A DNA stretch of 64,000 nucleotides from Ochotona curzoniae (lineage: Eukaryota; Chordata; Mammalia; Lagomorpha; Ochotonidae), in the NCBI RefSeq assembly GCF_017591425.1, contig NW_024465777.1, positions 5,394,001 to 5,458,000 on the forward strand, given 5' to 3'. The position numbers and the translations under genes are program-made. The notes under the pieces are model-generated. The model had not been told where the DNA came from. It saw only the letters and a program-made list of their open reading frames with translations, and did not search any database. Below are positions 53,351-63,985 of the stretch, one piece after another. How positions within the stretch are numbered: the stretch's first letter is position 1; every line of letters begins with the position of its first letter.

Positions 53351-54880
53351 TTCAATGGTTGTGATGACAACCAATATCCTGGGTTATAGTCACTCAGCTT
53401 ACTTCCCAGCAACAAGCCCCCATCACCTTCATCTAAGTAGAAATCCAGCTCCCAAAATAGATGTCAGTTGATTCTAAATGCCAGCCGATGTTCCCAAGAA
53501 CACAGAGCCTGAATCAAAGGTTATATGCTAATAATTTCTGGGGGTTTTGATCCTAACGAAGCAGAATTCTACACCAAGGGGTAGTGCTAACTCACTGCAT
53601 TGTGTTAAGTCACCCCAGCTGTTGCTGGGGAAACCAGAGCCTTCACAGGTTCAATGGGTCAGACACAAGTGTTAACGTTGCTGTGGTCCTCTCTAGAGCA
53701 GGCTTGCTAGAGTCCATGGCATTCAATCGCACTTGACTCCTACTGAGCCTGGAGCAGCCAGGAACGTGTGGGGATGAGACAGTGATGTGGGCTTCTTGCA
53801 CTGGAAGACATCTGAATTGAGTCTGGCACAGTCAGAGTGAGTTGGTATTTACCTACAATGAGATGAGAAACCATTGAAGGGAGTAGAATGATGCGTCTCA
53901 CTCTGTGTGCTCTGCGATGGTGGGGGAGTACCTTAGGCATAGAAGCAGGGTGACCAGTTAGGAGACAATTGCAATGACCCAGGTGTCTCTCGTATGGTCT
54001 TATGCTAGAATCAGGAGCTCTGGGAGTGAGCTAGAGTAATGGATTTATCACAGACAAGGTTGCTGGCTCATAGTTGATGTATAGTTGTTTCTCGTGCCTC
54101 TGGAATCAGGCTGGAAGTCAGCCAAGCAGGTAACTGCAAAGAGAAGGTGGACATGAGGAGAGGGAGGGCCAAATGGAACCTGTAAAGATGGACTGGGATC
54201 CGGGAGAACAGGCCAGATGCCCACCTGCAAGCCTCCAACTGTGGATGATTCTGACGAACAGGGGCAGCTGGAGCTGTGCACCCACGCCAGCAATCTGAGA
54301 AGCCAAAGACTCAAGTCCAGGGGGTGCTGAAATGGCTGCAGGCCTGGCTTCTGCTCGCACCATCAATGGCAGCCAGCAGATCGGTGAAGACGGGCAGGAG
54401 CTGCTGCCACACCTGACCTGCCAAGCGGAAAGCTGGTTACAGCCTCACTTCCACTTTGTAAAGCCTGCCCAGATCTCCTCCTGTGGCACATTCTCATCCA
54501 AAACTACAGAGGGATGGAGTTTCTGGGAAACACAGCTCCACTTTAGCTGAGCTGACACAAAACCAAGGCCATCACGCCAGCTAAGGCGTTAGGATGGCTT
54601 GGAGCGGAGTCCTGGCAGGAGCAGTAAAAGCAGTGTCTGGATCCTTGTATCTTGGATATTGCTTACTGCTTGACTCGTTCGCTTCCTGAGTGTGCCTGGT
54701 GAGTCCTGAGGCAAGGTTAGGCATGTCACCTTGAATTTGAGCAGAGAGAAGCAGGCAAGCCACACCCAGGTGCAGCAGTCAGCACAAAAGGGATCCATGG
54801 AGACTCACACACTACACATTTAGGTATTTAAAAATTGGGACACAAAGCAGGCCAGTGAACTATTGAGTTAAAAGATATTC
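53351..54880. other. Intergenic with an L2-like relic
   Basis: Mostly unique DNA. 53735-54010 (ACCATTGAAGGGAGTAGAAT, CCAGTTAGGAGACAATTGCA, ATGACCCAGGTGT) resembles an antisense old LINE, probably L2. No gene seen. Confidence 0.45.
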
Positions 54881-54881
54881 G

Positions 54882-55135
54882 AGGACAACATGCGGGACAG
54901 TAGGTTAAGCTGTTGTTAGCAACATTATCAGGGTGGTGGCAGCACCACTCGCAATCCTGCTCCCTGAGAATGTAGTTGTAGGGAGCAGATGATGTCTCAA
55001 GTGATGGGGCCCCTGCCGCCAATGGGGGAGACCTGAATGGGGCTCCAGGCTGCTGCCTTTGGTTTGGCCCAGGCCATCTGGGTGGTGAACCAGCAGATAC
55101 ATCCCTCTCTCTCTCTGTGTACCCTCTGCTCTGCC
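54882..55135 (+). repeat. C-type SINE, older copy
   Basis: GCGGGACAGTAGGTTAAGCT head, GATGATGTCTCAAGTGATGG, GGTGGTGAACCAGCAGATAC. Confidence 0.75.
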
Positions 55136-55139
55136 ACCA

Positions 55140-55411
55140 CTTCAATGTGTCCTCCAAAAGTTCACTTGTTGGAAATTGTATTCCCATTTTTATATGCTGA
55201 TGGGATTTGGTGATAGGGCCTTTGGGATGTCGTTAGGATCGTCTGAGATGCCGTTTGTGACTTTGTAAGGAGAGGAGAGATGTGCCCAGCTAGAACTAGG
55301 CAAGGTCCTGCATGCTGTGTACTGGTGCAGCCAGAAGATTCTCACAATGTGACAACCTGGACTTCCTGGCCCCCAGAACTGTAAACAAACTCAGCTTCTT
55401 TATCAGTGCCC
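55140..55411 (+). mobile_element. Ancient L1M 3' end, left part
   Basis: GATGGGATTTGGTGATAGGG, CCTTTGGGATGTCGTTAGG, GGACTTCCTGGCCCCCAGAA, CTGTAAACAAA match the order of an old L1M 3' UTR. Confidence 0.7.
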
Positions 55412-55738
55412 TGGGGCTGACACCATAGCATAGTAGGCTAAGCTGCTTCCTGCCATGCCAACACCCCATATGGGCACGTTTTTTGAGTCCCGACTGCTCC
55501 ACTTCCCATCCAGCTCCCTGCTCATGGCCTGGGTAAGCAGCAGAGGAATGCCCAAGTCCTTGGGACCCTGTGCCCTGTGTGGGAGACCTAGAGGGGACTC
55601 AAGGCTTTGGATCGGCTCAGCTCTGGCCATTGCGGCCATTTGGGGAATGAACCGATGGATTGGGGATGTTCTTCTCTGTCTTTCCTTCTCTCTGTGGATC
55701 TTTTCAATGAAAGTAAACAAACCTTTAAAAATATAAAT
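55412..55738 (+). repeat. C-type SINE inserted in L1M
   Basis: GGGGCTGACACCATAGCATA head, CCCCATATGGGCACG, CAATGAAAGTAAACAAACCT tail. Confidence 0.9.
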
Positions 55739-55800
55739 TTTGATCAAAGTCCCGTCTTGGAATTTTGTCATGGCAACAGAAGCAATTGAACACAATGCCT
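55739..55800 (+). mobile_element. Ancient L1M 3' end, right part
   Basis: TTGGAATTTTGTCATGGCAA then CAGAAGCAATTGAACACAAT completes the 3' terminus cut by the SINE. Confidence 0.6.
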
Positions 55801-56379
55801 CAACATGCAGGCCCTTATAATCACAAAATGAGAAGCTGGTGTGGACCTAGAGCTTTATACGACTGCTTCACCCAAACACTGTGTCTCCACCTTCGCCTTG
55901 TCCCCAAGTTAAACACCTTCTTTTCCTCTAATTTAGCCTGGAGATCTCAGAGAAGCTGTACATTGCAGCCCTGCCCTCTGGGACTCCAGGGAGGCGGGGC
56001 GAGCGAGGCTGGGGTGTTCACAGTGTGCTTGTCTTTATTTTCTTTTTTGTTTTTAAAGATTTTTTTAAAACAGAGTTTAAAAAACAGCTATAGCCAACTT
56101 CCTAGGTTGCCTTGTACCTGCAGAAGAAAAGCAGCCAATAGTTGGTGGGCATTCTGGGCCTGGTTAATGCCGGCTCTGTGCTAACCATACCAGTGTGCCA
56201 GCATTGTTGCCTGTGAGAAAGAGAGAGGAGAGAGAAGAAGAAGAAACCTGGGAGGACGAGGGGGCAGAGTGCTTGGCATACCACTGCAGGCAGATGACAG
56301 CTGGGACCAACCCCCTCATCACTGCTGCCGCATTGCCAGGGGCTAGAGGTCTGAAGACAGGTCTGAATGAGGGCCGCTA
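55801..56379. other. Intergenic, no gene seen
   Basis: Unidentified DNA with a TTTAAAGATTTTT SINE-like scrap at 56052. Confidence 0.4.
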
Positions 56380-57350
56380 AGGGTTTGTTTGAAATGTATA
56401 AAATGGTTTCTAGGGGTTTCCATGGAATGGCCCACGGGACCTGCAGGGAATTGAGAGAGCCGAGACAGAGCAAATCAGAAGGTAGAATTTGGAGGGCTTT
56501 CCTGGGTCAAGTCAAAGCACCTGCCCATGTGCACAACAGCTGGGCCTGGAAGGCTGGGCTGGGCTAGGCTGCAGCACCCACTGGTTTGCTGGGCTGGGAA
56601 TGGAACTCACTTGGCAGCTGCTCCCCTGGTTCATTACATGCGTTGGCTGGTACAGAGGACAGGCTGACTTGACCCTGCACATGAGAGCAACATCTAAAGA
56701 TCTCCCAAGGCAAAGGTTTTTTTTTTTTTTCTTTCTCTTGACTTTCTTTTCTAAAATGTATTTATTCTTCTTGGAAAGACAGATTTATAGAGTGAAGGAG
56801 AGACAGAGAGAAAGATCTTCCTTCCCCTGGCTCACTCCCTAACAACCACAATGCACAGAGCTGAGTTGATCTGAAGCCAGAAGCTTCTTCCAGATCCTAT
56901 GTGGGTGCAGAGCCCCAAGGCTTTGGGACGTTCTTCTCTGCTTTCCCAGCCCATAAACAGGGAGCAGAATGGGAACTAAGGCAGCTGGGACACAAACCGG
57001 CACCCATATGGGATCCCCTGGCGTGTACAAAGTGATGATCTTAGCCACCAGGCTACTGTTGGGCTCCTTAGAAACAATTTTTTTTTTAACCTCTGGTATA
57101 ACAAAAGCCAACAACTTCTCAAAACAATCAAGACAACTTAAGTTACACCCTTGGGACATTCTTCTCCATATAAAATAACCATCTCTGTCCCTGGACACTG
57201 ATGTAGTGTGAGCACCTGCTCCTTGCCCCCCACCACTCACGGACACATGAGGAAAAGCTGAAACATTTATTTCACCCACTCTCCCCTGCCCCCGACCATC
57301 TCTACCCTAATCAGAGGCCACATGGGTCTGTAGCTTGCTCACCTTTTTAA
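56380..57350 (+). mobile_element. Lagomorph L1 3' region with a short G-rich array, interrupted by a SINE
   Basis: 56380-56530 is the unique segment (GGGGTTTCCATGGAATGGCC, GTAGAATTTGGAGGGC); 56540-56620 has about two G-rich units (GGGCTGGGCTAGGCTGCAGC). The terminal segment resumes after the SINE at 57070 (CCCTTGGGACATTCTTCTCC ... CTACCCTAATCAGAGGCCAC) and ends in an A/T tail at 57350. Confidence 0.6.
56718..57066 (-). repeat. C-type SINE inside L1
   Basis: T-run, ATGTATTTATTCTTCTTGGA, CCCATATGGGATCCCCTGGC, AGGCTACTGTTGGGCTCC. Confidence 0.9.
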
Positions 57351-57354
57351 TAAA

Positions 57355-57575
57355 TATTAATATTTAAAAAGTTTGATGAAAGGCACAATTAGAGAGAGAG
57401 AGGAAGAGATATCTTTCATCTGCTGTTTCACTCTCCAAATGGCTGCAAAGGCTAGGGCTAGACCAAAAACTCCATCCTAGTCTCCCACTTGGGTGGCAAG
57501 AGCCTAAGCACCAAGCGCCATCCTCTGCTGCTTTCCCAGGTTCATTAGCAGAAAGCTGGATCAGAAATAAAGCAG
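57355..57575 (-). repeat. C-type SINE, older copy
   Basis: GTTTGATGAAAGGCACAATT, CTGCTGCTTTCCCAGGTTCA, GCAGAAAGCTGGATCAGAAA. Confidence 0.78.
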
Positions 57576-57604
57576 CATGTATCCCTCAGCATGGGTGTAG
57601 ACTT

Positions 57605-58870
57605 GGGTCTTAGGTATGCCAGACTGGGCTAGGCTCCAGCACCTGCTAGTGCTCACAGGAACCAGGGTGGATATAGGATGGGCTGGGCTAGGTCTCAGCA
57701 CCTGCTGAACCACACAAGAGCTGGCCAGACTAGGCCACAGCATCCAGCAGCACATGTAAGACCTGGGAGTGGGGGGCAGCAAGTCCTGGTAGAGGGTGCT
57801 GCAGGGGCGGTGCTGCAGGGGCTCTCCTGCTGGGCCACTGCTCCTGCTGAGAGTATGAGAGCTGGAATTGGGGGCAGACAAGGCTGGGCAGGACTACAAA
57901 AGCCATTGGCTTGCATGTGAGCTGAGTTAGGGGAAGACCCAGGCTGGGCTAAGCAACCGTATCCATTGGTGTATACATGAGTCAGGGTAAGTCCAAGATG
58001 GTGGTGGTCGAGCTTTGCCACAGCATCAGCTAGCACACGTTGGGACTGGGGGCAACTCTTGTCCGGCTAGACCATAGAACCACCTGGAAAGTACAAGATT
58101 CGGGGCTGGGAGTGAGCCTAGTAGAGAAATTGTGAGCAACCCTCTGACGGGCGGCCACCAGTGAGCATGGGAACCAGGGCTAGGTACAGGCCTAGCTGGG
58201 CATGCAATGTCACCTGCTGGCATGAGTGTGGGCTGGATAGTGGGGTCTGTTTGGCTGAGCTAGGCTTTGACACCCATTGAAGTGTAGAGAGCCGAATACT
58301 ATGCAAGACAGACTGGACCAGTCTGCTGCACACACCGGCATGCACAGGAACTGGGACTGGGAGCAAGCGTGGAGGGGGTTTCTGGGCATCACTCTGACTA
58401 GGCTTCAGTTCGCACTGAAGAGTGTGTGCATGAGAGCTGAGGGTGTGGTGGGCAGGTTTGGGCTGGACTGCAGCATCCATTGGTTTATGTAAGAGATGGG
58501 ACAGGGAACAGAACTGACCAGGTGACAGAATTACAACCACCAGTGTGTGTAGGCTGAGGTGGCTAACAGACTGAACCCAGACCCTGCACTGGCCAGCACA
58601 CACAGGAGTCAGGTCTGGAGTCACTTTGGTGAGATTTCTTTGGGGACCCACACAATTGGACCGCTGAACTCAGAACTCCAACCATGGGGAAAATCACAGG
58701 ATATGTGATCTGAGCATGGGGTGCATGTGTCAGAACTGGGTCTGCTTGGTTGTCGAAGCCTGTGCAGTGGACGGCATGCCCAGATGCACATGGGGAACGT
58801 GACAACCAGTTCATTGAGGCCTGCAGAGGACATCTAGTATCATGGAGGGCAGAACAAATTTGACAGCTCT
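57605..58870 (+). repeat. Degenerate G-rich minisatellite in the L1 3' region
   Basis: About 20 diverged units of roughly 55-75 bp around GGGCTGGGCTAGGCNNCAGC ACC and TGAG/GAACTGGGACTGGGGGC. Confidence 0.68.
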
Positions 58871-58897
58871 TCATGCTAAGCTTTTTATTTTCCTTTC

Positions 58898-59218
58898 TTT
58901 ATTTTTAAAGATGCATTAATTTTTATTGGAAAGGCAGATTTACAGAGAGAAGGAGACAGAGAAAGATCTTCCTTCCACTGGCTCACTCCCCAATTGGCCA
59001 CAAAGGCTGAAGCTGAGCTGGTCTGAAGCCAGGAGCCAGGAGTTTCTTTCAGGTCTTCCATGTAGGTGTAGGGTTCCAAGGCTTTGGGCCATCCTCTACT
59101 GCTTTGCCATCAGGGAGCTGGATGGGAAGTGGAACAGCTGGGACACTAACTGGCACCCACATAGGATTCCAGTGCTTGCAAGGCAAGGATTTAGCCATTG
59201 AGACATCATGCCAGGCTT
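58898..59218 (-). repeat. C-type SINE inside L1
   Basis: TTTAAAGATGCATTAATTTT, CAGATTTACAGAGAGAAGGA, AGACATCATGCCAGGCTTCC. Confidence 0.9.
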
Positions 59219-59584
59219 CCCACTGCCCGTCACTCCTGGCCAAGGGTTGACAGCAAATCTCTGGGTAAGTGGAGACTCTAAGGTGGACTACATCAGCCAA
59301 TGGATCTTGGAAGGATTTCCTCAATGTTGTAGCAACAAAATCAACAGTATCTACAAACTGTCAAGCCCATTTAAGCACCCTTGGAACATGCTCCACATTG
59401 GGAACCCTGGGATGACATCTGGTAACCATCCCTCATCCCCAGGTACTGATGTTGGGAGCGGTCTTCTCTTCTCTTTCCCCCATTTCTCGACCCCTCCCCC
59501 TGCCCTAATCGGTTGTCCTCATGGGCAGGCATCCTTCTTTGCTGTGTGAACATCATCAAAACCAAAATAAATTTATTATTTTAA

Positions 59585-59644
59585 AAAAGAGGTGAAGCAT
59601 CTTGGACATAAACTCAGGTTCAGATAGGATGTCAACATCACAGG
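59585..59644 (-). repeat. Old C-type SINE head, right-interrupted
   Basis: CATCTTGGACATAAACTCAG then GATAGGATGTCAACATCACA; continues at 59981. Confidence 0.6.
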
Positions 59645-59980
59645 AGGGCCCTGCGCCATGGCCTATCAGCTGAAGTCCTTGCCTTGAACATGCCAGGATC
59701 CCATATGGGCACCAGTTCTAATTCTGGCAACTCCACTTTCCACCCAGCTCCCTGCTTGTGGCCTGGGAAAGCAGTCGAGGACGGCCCAAAGCCTTGGGAC
59801 CCTGCATCCGCATGGGAGACCTGGAAGAAGTTCCTGGATCCTGGCTTTGGGTCGACACAGCACTGGCCATTGCGGCCCCTTGGGAAGTGAACCATCAGAC
59901 AGAAGATCTTCCTCTCCGTCTCTTCTCCTCTGTATATCTGACTTTCCAATAAAAACAAATAAATCTTTTTTTAAAAAAAA
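59645..59980 (+). repeat. C-type SINE nested in an older SINE
   Basis: GGGCCCTGCGCCATGGCCTA head, CAGTTCTAATTCTGG, AATAAAAACAAATAAATCTT tail. Flanked by CATCACAGGA/AATCATAGGA, a decayed target-site duplication. Confidence 0.92.
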
Positions 59981-60025
59981 ATCATAGGAAGCTGCTTAAT
60001 CCACTGCACTACAGCACCTGGCTCT
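59981..60025 (-). repeat. Old C-type SINE head, continuation
   Basis: GCTGCTTAATCCACTGCACT then ACAGCACCTGGC completes the antisense head cut at 59644. Confidence 0.6.
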
Positions 60026-60376
60026 ACAGTATGCTTTTCAAGGGCTACTTCTTTATCTTGGCAGACACCTCAATGCCTGTGAGGAGGTATCCCTCTCATT
60101 AGACATTGGCTTAAACTGACAGATACCCTCAAGCCTCTTGTCTGACCTGTGCTCAGTGTTTTCTTAGCCACACTTCAAGAGAGCTCTGCCCAAGAGGAGA
60201 ATTGAGTCCAGGCCTGTGGGTAAGGGGAGACATAAAGGAGGCAGCGAACACGTATGTTTGGACCACTGCGTCTCTACTTGCAGATTCCAGGAGAGAGTGG
60301 TAATGTGCCCTGCTGGGACCAGGAAAGGCCAACTCAGCCAGCAGGTGAGGATGGACCCAATGGGACTACGTTTCCT
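60026..60376. other. Intergenic, no gene seen
   Basis: Unique-looking DNA, nothing recognised. Confidence 0.45.
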
Positions 60377-60677
60377 TTCAAAGATTTTTTTTTTTATTAT
60401 TTGAAAGTGACACAGAAAGAGGGAAGAGACAGAGATCTGGCTGATGGTTCACTTTGCAAATGATCACGATGCTTGGAGCTGGAGCCAAGAGAGACACCCT
60501 GGTCTCCCGAGAGGATGGCAGGAGAGTCAGCATTGGGACCATCTTCCGCTGCTTTCTCAGGCCTTTAGCAGGGAGCTAGACCAAAAGCAGAACAGCCAGG
60601 AATGCAACCTGCACTCCCAAATGGGAGTGCCAACCTTGTAAGCAGTGGTTTAAGTTGCTGTGCCACAATGCTGGCCC
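60377..60677 (-). repeat. C-type SINE
   Basis: AAAGATTTTTTTTTTTATTA to GCTGTGCCACAATGCTGGCC. Confidence 0.87.
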
Positions 60678-60914
60678 AACGTGTGGGATAACTGAGGCCC
60701 AAGCGTGTGTTATGCCTACCCTCCTTCAGGTTGTGGACCAGTGACTTTGGGGAAAACACGGATAACTTTTTTATACAACTCAGGTGGCAACCATTAGGTT
60801 CTTTATTGTTGGCAGCTGTGGGCTCTGTTGGGTTTTGAGTTAGTAGGATGAGGAACACAGGGAGGGGAAATTTTTAACTAGGCAAAGGTGACAAGTTGTA
60901 ACTGGATTTCAAAC

Positions 60915-61055
60915 AACTGATGTTACCATGGTGGCAATTATACCCAACAAATTCATGGTGGGACCTAATCCTTAGTTTGATCCCATTTGGAAGCCTTTGG
61001 GTGATGAGATCATGAAGGTGGAGCCCTCCTGAGTGGGAGCTGGGCTGCTAATGAA
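60915..61055 (+). mobile_element. Ancient L1M 3'-UTR fragment
   Basis: AAATTCATGGTGGGACCTAA, AGCCTTTGGGTGATGAGATC, ATGAAGGTGGAGCCCTCCTG. Confidence 0.65.
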
Positions 61056-61062
61056 AGCAGGG

Positions 61063-61350
61063 CCCAGGCCTCTGGTGCAGCGTTCAAATAGCACTCGGGA
61101 CACCTGCAACCCACATCAGAGCTCCTGGCTATAAGTTCTAGCTCTGTTTTGGATTCCAGCTTCCTGGGAGGCATGGGCAGCAGGTAATGGCTCCAATTTT
61201 AGAGTTCCTGCCACCCATTTGAGAGACCTGATTTGAGTTCTGGGCTCCCACCTTTGGTCTGGCTCAACTCTGGCTTTTGCAGGCATTTGGGGAATGATTC
61301 AATAATTCTTTTGGTCTATCTCTATCTCTCAAAATAAAATGCAAACAAAA
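61063..61350 (+). repeat. Old C-type SINE subfamily
   Basis: GCCTCTGGTGCAGCGTTCAA head, GGGGAATGATTCAATAATTC, CTCAAAATAAAATGCAAAC. Confidence 0.75.
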
Positions 61351-61363
61351 ATAAGAAAAAAAG

Positions 61364-61390
61364 GTGTTTTTTTTTTTTTTTTTTTTTTTA
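61364..61390 (+). repeat. Poly(T) run
   Basis: About 23 consecutive T placed directly before the head of the next plus-strand SINE, where a T-run is not expected. Confidence 0.95.
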
Positions 61391-61393
61391 AAG

Positions 61394-61710
61394 CAGGGCC
61401 TGGCTAAAGTCTTCGCCATGCATGTGCTGAGATACCATATAGGCACTGGTTCGTATCCCAGATGCTCCACTTCCCATCCAGCTCCCTGCCTGTGGCCTGA
61501 GAAAGTGGTCGAGGACAGCCCAAAGCCTTGGAACCCTGCATTCACATGGAAGACCTGGAAGAAACTCCTGGCTCCTGGCTCCAGATTGGCTCAAATTTCG
61601 CCATTGTGGCCATTTGAGGAGTGAACCAGCAGATGGAAGATCTTTCTCTCTGTCTCTCCTACTCTCTGTAAATCTGACTTTACAAAAAAAAAAAAAAAAA
61701 AAGAAAGAAA
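61394..61710 (+). repeat. C-type SINE, young copy
   Basis: GCAGGGCCTGGCTAAAGTCT (head shortened), TGGTTCGTATCCCAG, tail A20. Confidence 0.9.
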
Positions 61711-61711
61711 A

Positions 61712-61990
61712 AGATTAAGTCATCATCTGCAACACTGGCATTCCATTTGGACACTGGTTCAAGTCCCAGCTATTACATTTGTGATCCAGCTCCTGATAAT
61801 GGTTTGGGAAAGACAAAAAGATGGCTCAAGTGTTTGGGTCCCTGCCATTCCTATGGGAGGGAAGTCCAAATGAAGTCCCAGTTTCAATTTGCCCCATTGC
61901 TTGTGGCAATCTGGGGAATGAATCGGAGGAAGGAAGATATCTCACTCCATGTTTCCTTTTCTTTGCAACTCTTTCAGAAAACTCATAACA
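61712..61990 (+). repeat. C-type SINE, older copy
   Basis: GGACACTGGTTCAAGTCCCA, GATGGCTCAAGTGTTTGGG, GGGGAATGAATCGGAGGAAG. Confidence 0.78.
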
Positions 61991-61999
61991 TTTTTTTTA

Positions 62000-62328
62000 T
62001 TTAAAAAAAGATTTAAAAATTTTTATTGGAAAGACGGGTATACAAAAAGAAGGAGAGTCAGAGAGGAAGATCTTCCATCCAAGACTCATCCCCCAAGCAG
62101 CCACAACTGCTGAGGCTGAGCCAACCCAAAGCCAGGAGCCAGGAGCATCTTCCTGGTCTCCCAGACTGGGTGCAGGGTCCCAAGGTTTTGGGTCATCAAT
62201 TGCCTTCCCAGGCTACAAGCAGGGAGCTGGAATGGAAATGAAGCAGCCGGCATATGAACCGGCGTCTATATGGGATCCCAGTGCATGCAAGGCAAAGACT
62301 TTAGCCACTAGGCTACCATGCCAGGCCC
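62000..62328 (-). repeat. C-type SINE, young full-length copy
   Basis: AAATTTTTATTGGAAAGACG, CTACAAGCAGGGAGCTGGAA, AGGCTACCATGCCAGGCCC. Confidence 0.92.
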
Positions 62329-62329
62329 A

Positions 62330-62762
62330 CCTGAATGGTTTTGACTTCTGGGATTTTCCATGGACCTGACCATTGCTCTAACAGGTAGGCAAGGAAGCTA
62401 AGATAGAGTGTTTTTGAGCAGGGGAAACCAGAGGGCATGCCTGGATCAGGCCAAGGCGTCCTCTCATGTGAGTCCTGGGCAAGGCTAAATAGCATTGCCC
62501 ACTGCTGTGCTGGCAGATACAAAAGCTGAAACTCTCAAAACCACTCAAGTAACACCCTTAAACACTCCTCTCCATATTGGGGTCTCTAAGGCATCATCAA
62601 ACAATCGACCCCGGTCTCCATTCCCCCACTGCAGAGAACAGAATTTGAAACATTTGTCTCACCCACTTTCCTCTATCGCTTGACCGTCCTCACCCTAATC
62701 AGAAACCCTCATGAATGTGCACCCCTCCCAACTTTATAAACATTATTAAAAATAGAATTTTT
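62330..62762 (+). mobile_element. Lagomorph L1 3' region with almost no G-rich array
   Basis: Unique segment (TGGGATTTTCCATGGACCTG, GGGCATGCCTGGATCAGGCC), then only about one repeat unit (CATTGCCCACTGCTGTGCTG), then the terminal segment (ACTCCTCTCCATATTGGGG, CTCACCCTAATCAGAAACCC) and A/T tail. Confidence 0.62.
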
Positions 62763-62764
62763 AA

Positions 62765-63045
62765 AAAAGACCACTCAAGTAACATCCTTGGAACATTCTT
62801 CCCCACATCAGGGTCTCCCAGGTGACATCAGACGATTGTCCCATCACTGAGGGCTGATGGGGTTTGACAGTAAGGAATGGTGCACTCTCTTGCTCCCCGC
62901 TCCTTGGAACATTTGTCTTACCCACTTCCCCCCTGTACTGACTCTCTCCACCCTAATTGGAGGCCCACATTGGTCTGCAACCCCCTCACCTATTTAGTCA
63001 ATTTGTAAAATAACAAAATAATAATAAAATAAAAATAAAAAAGAA
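62765..63045 (+). mobile_element. Second lagomorph L1 terminal segment in tandem
   Basis: Starts ACCACTCAAGTAACATCCTT like the one at 62553, ends CTCCACCCTAATTGGAGGCC ... A-rich tail. An independent 5'-truncated insertion or a duplication. Confidence 0.6.
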
Positions 63046-63051
63046 ATGGTA

Positions 63052-63368
63052 GAGCTAATGCCATGTGTAGTAAATTAAACCTCCAGCTGCAGTGCTGATG
63101 TCACATATGGGTGCCAGATCAAGTGCCGGCTGCTCTGCTTTTGATCCAGCTTCCTGCTAATGTGCCTGAGAAAGCAGCAGAATTCCTTGGGTACCTGCAC
63201 CCACATGGGTGAGCCAAATGAAGCTCCAGGCTTAGGACCCAAATGGAGCTACAGGTTAGGATTGCCTCAGTTCTGGCTGTTACAAGCCATTTGAGAAATG
63301 AATCGGTGGACAGAAGATTCTCTCTCTTTCTCTCTGTATGTGTCTTCTCTGTCTGTAAATCTGCTTAA
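63052..63368 (+). repeat. C-type SINE
   Basis: GAGCTAATGCCATGTGTAGT head, CACATATGGGTGCCAGATCA, GTCTGTAAATCTGCTT tail without A-run. Confidence 0.85.
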
Positions 63369-63370
63369 AG

Positions 63371-63710
63371 GGGCCCAGTGCGGTAGCCTGGTGGTTAAAG
63401 TCCTTGTTTTGCATTGCCGGGATCCCATATGGGCACCGGTTCTAAACTCAGCAGCCCCACTTCCCATCCAGCTCCCTGCCTGTGGCCTGGGAAAGCAACA
63501 GAGGACGTACTAAAGCTTTGGGATCCTGAACCCACGAAGAAGACCCAGAAGAAGCTCCTGGCATCAGTATGGCTAAGCTCTGGCTGTTGCAGCTGCTTGG
63601 GGAGTGAGTCATTGGATAGAAAATCTTCCTGTCTGTTTCTCCTCCTTTCTGTATATCTGACTTTCCAATAAAAATAAATAAATCTTTAAAAATAGATAAA
63701 TCTGTAAAAA
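63371..63710 (+). repeat. C-type SINE, young full-length copy
   Basis: GGGGCCCAGTGCGGTAGCCT head, ATGGGCACCGGTTCTAAACT, CCAATAAAAATAAATAAATC tail. Confidence 0.93.
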
Positions 63711-63789
63711 TAATCCATAAGAAACAATGCTCTGATGCCTTCTCTACACGGATTTCATTTTTGTGCTTTCCATTCATGTCCTGTCTCTC

Positions 63790-63985
63790 TGCCTTTATTC
63801 TCTAAGTACAGAGTTAACATCCATTCCAATGAGCGATTTTCTCCTGCCAACGCCGTGAAGCCATGCTTGTCAAGGTCACTCAGCAAGTCTGTCCTGCCAA
63901 AGCTCCCAATTGCCTTTAGCACAGCCAATCATTTATTTCTAGAAACCTCTTCTTCATGTGGCTTCTGAGATTCAAAACTCTCTTG
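63790..63985. repeat. Possible L2-type LINE relic
   Basis: AAGCCATGCTTGTCAAGGTC, CTCTTGGCTTGGGCCATTGG and intervening phrases resemble an old LINE body. Runs to the window edge. Confidence 0.35.

Larger units (their letters stand above)
57585..59580 (+). mobile_element. Lagomorph L1 3' region with long G-rich tandem repeat, interrupted by a SINE
   Basis: 57585 to about 58870 is the tandem array (GACTGGGCTAGGCTCCAGCA, GGGCTGGGCTAGGTCTCAGC, GACTAGGCCACAGCATCCAG ...). After the SINE at 58898-59218 the terminal segment follows (CACCCTTGGAACATGCTCCA, CCCTGCCCTAATCGGTTGTC) and ends in AATAAATTTATTATTTT. Sense orientation, 5' truncated. Confidence 0.62.

Noticed and set aside
11933..63710. tRNA genes suggested by B-box motifs
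   Set aside because: The GGTTCNANNCC motifs belong to the tRNA-derived heads of SINEs; no cloverleaf with intact acceptor stem was seen.
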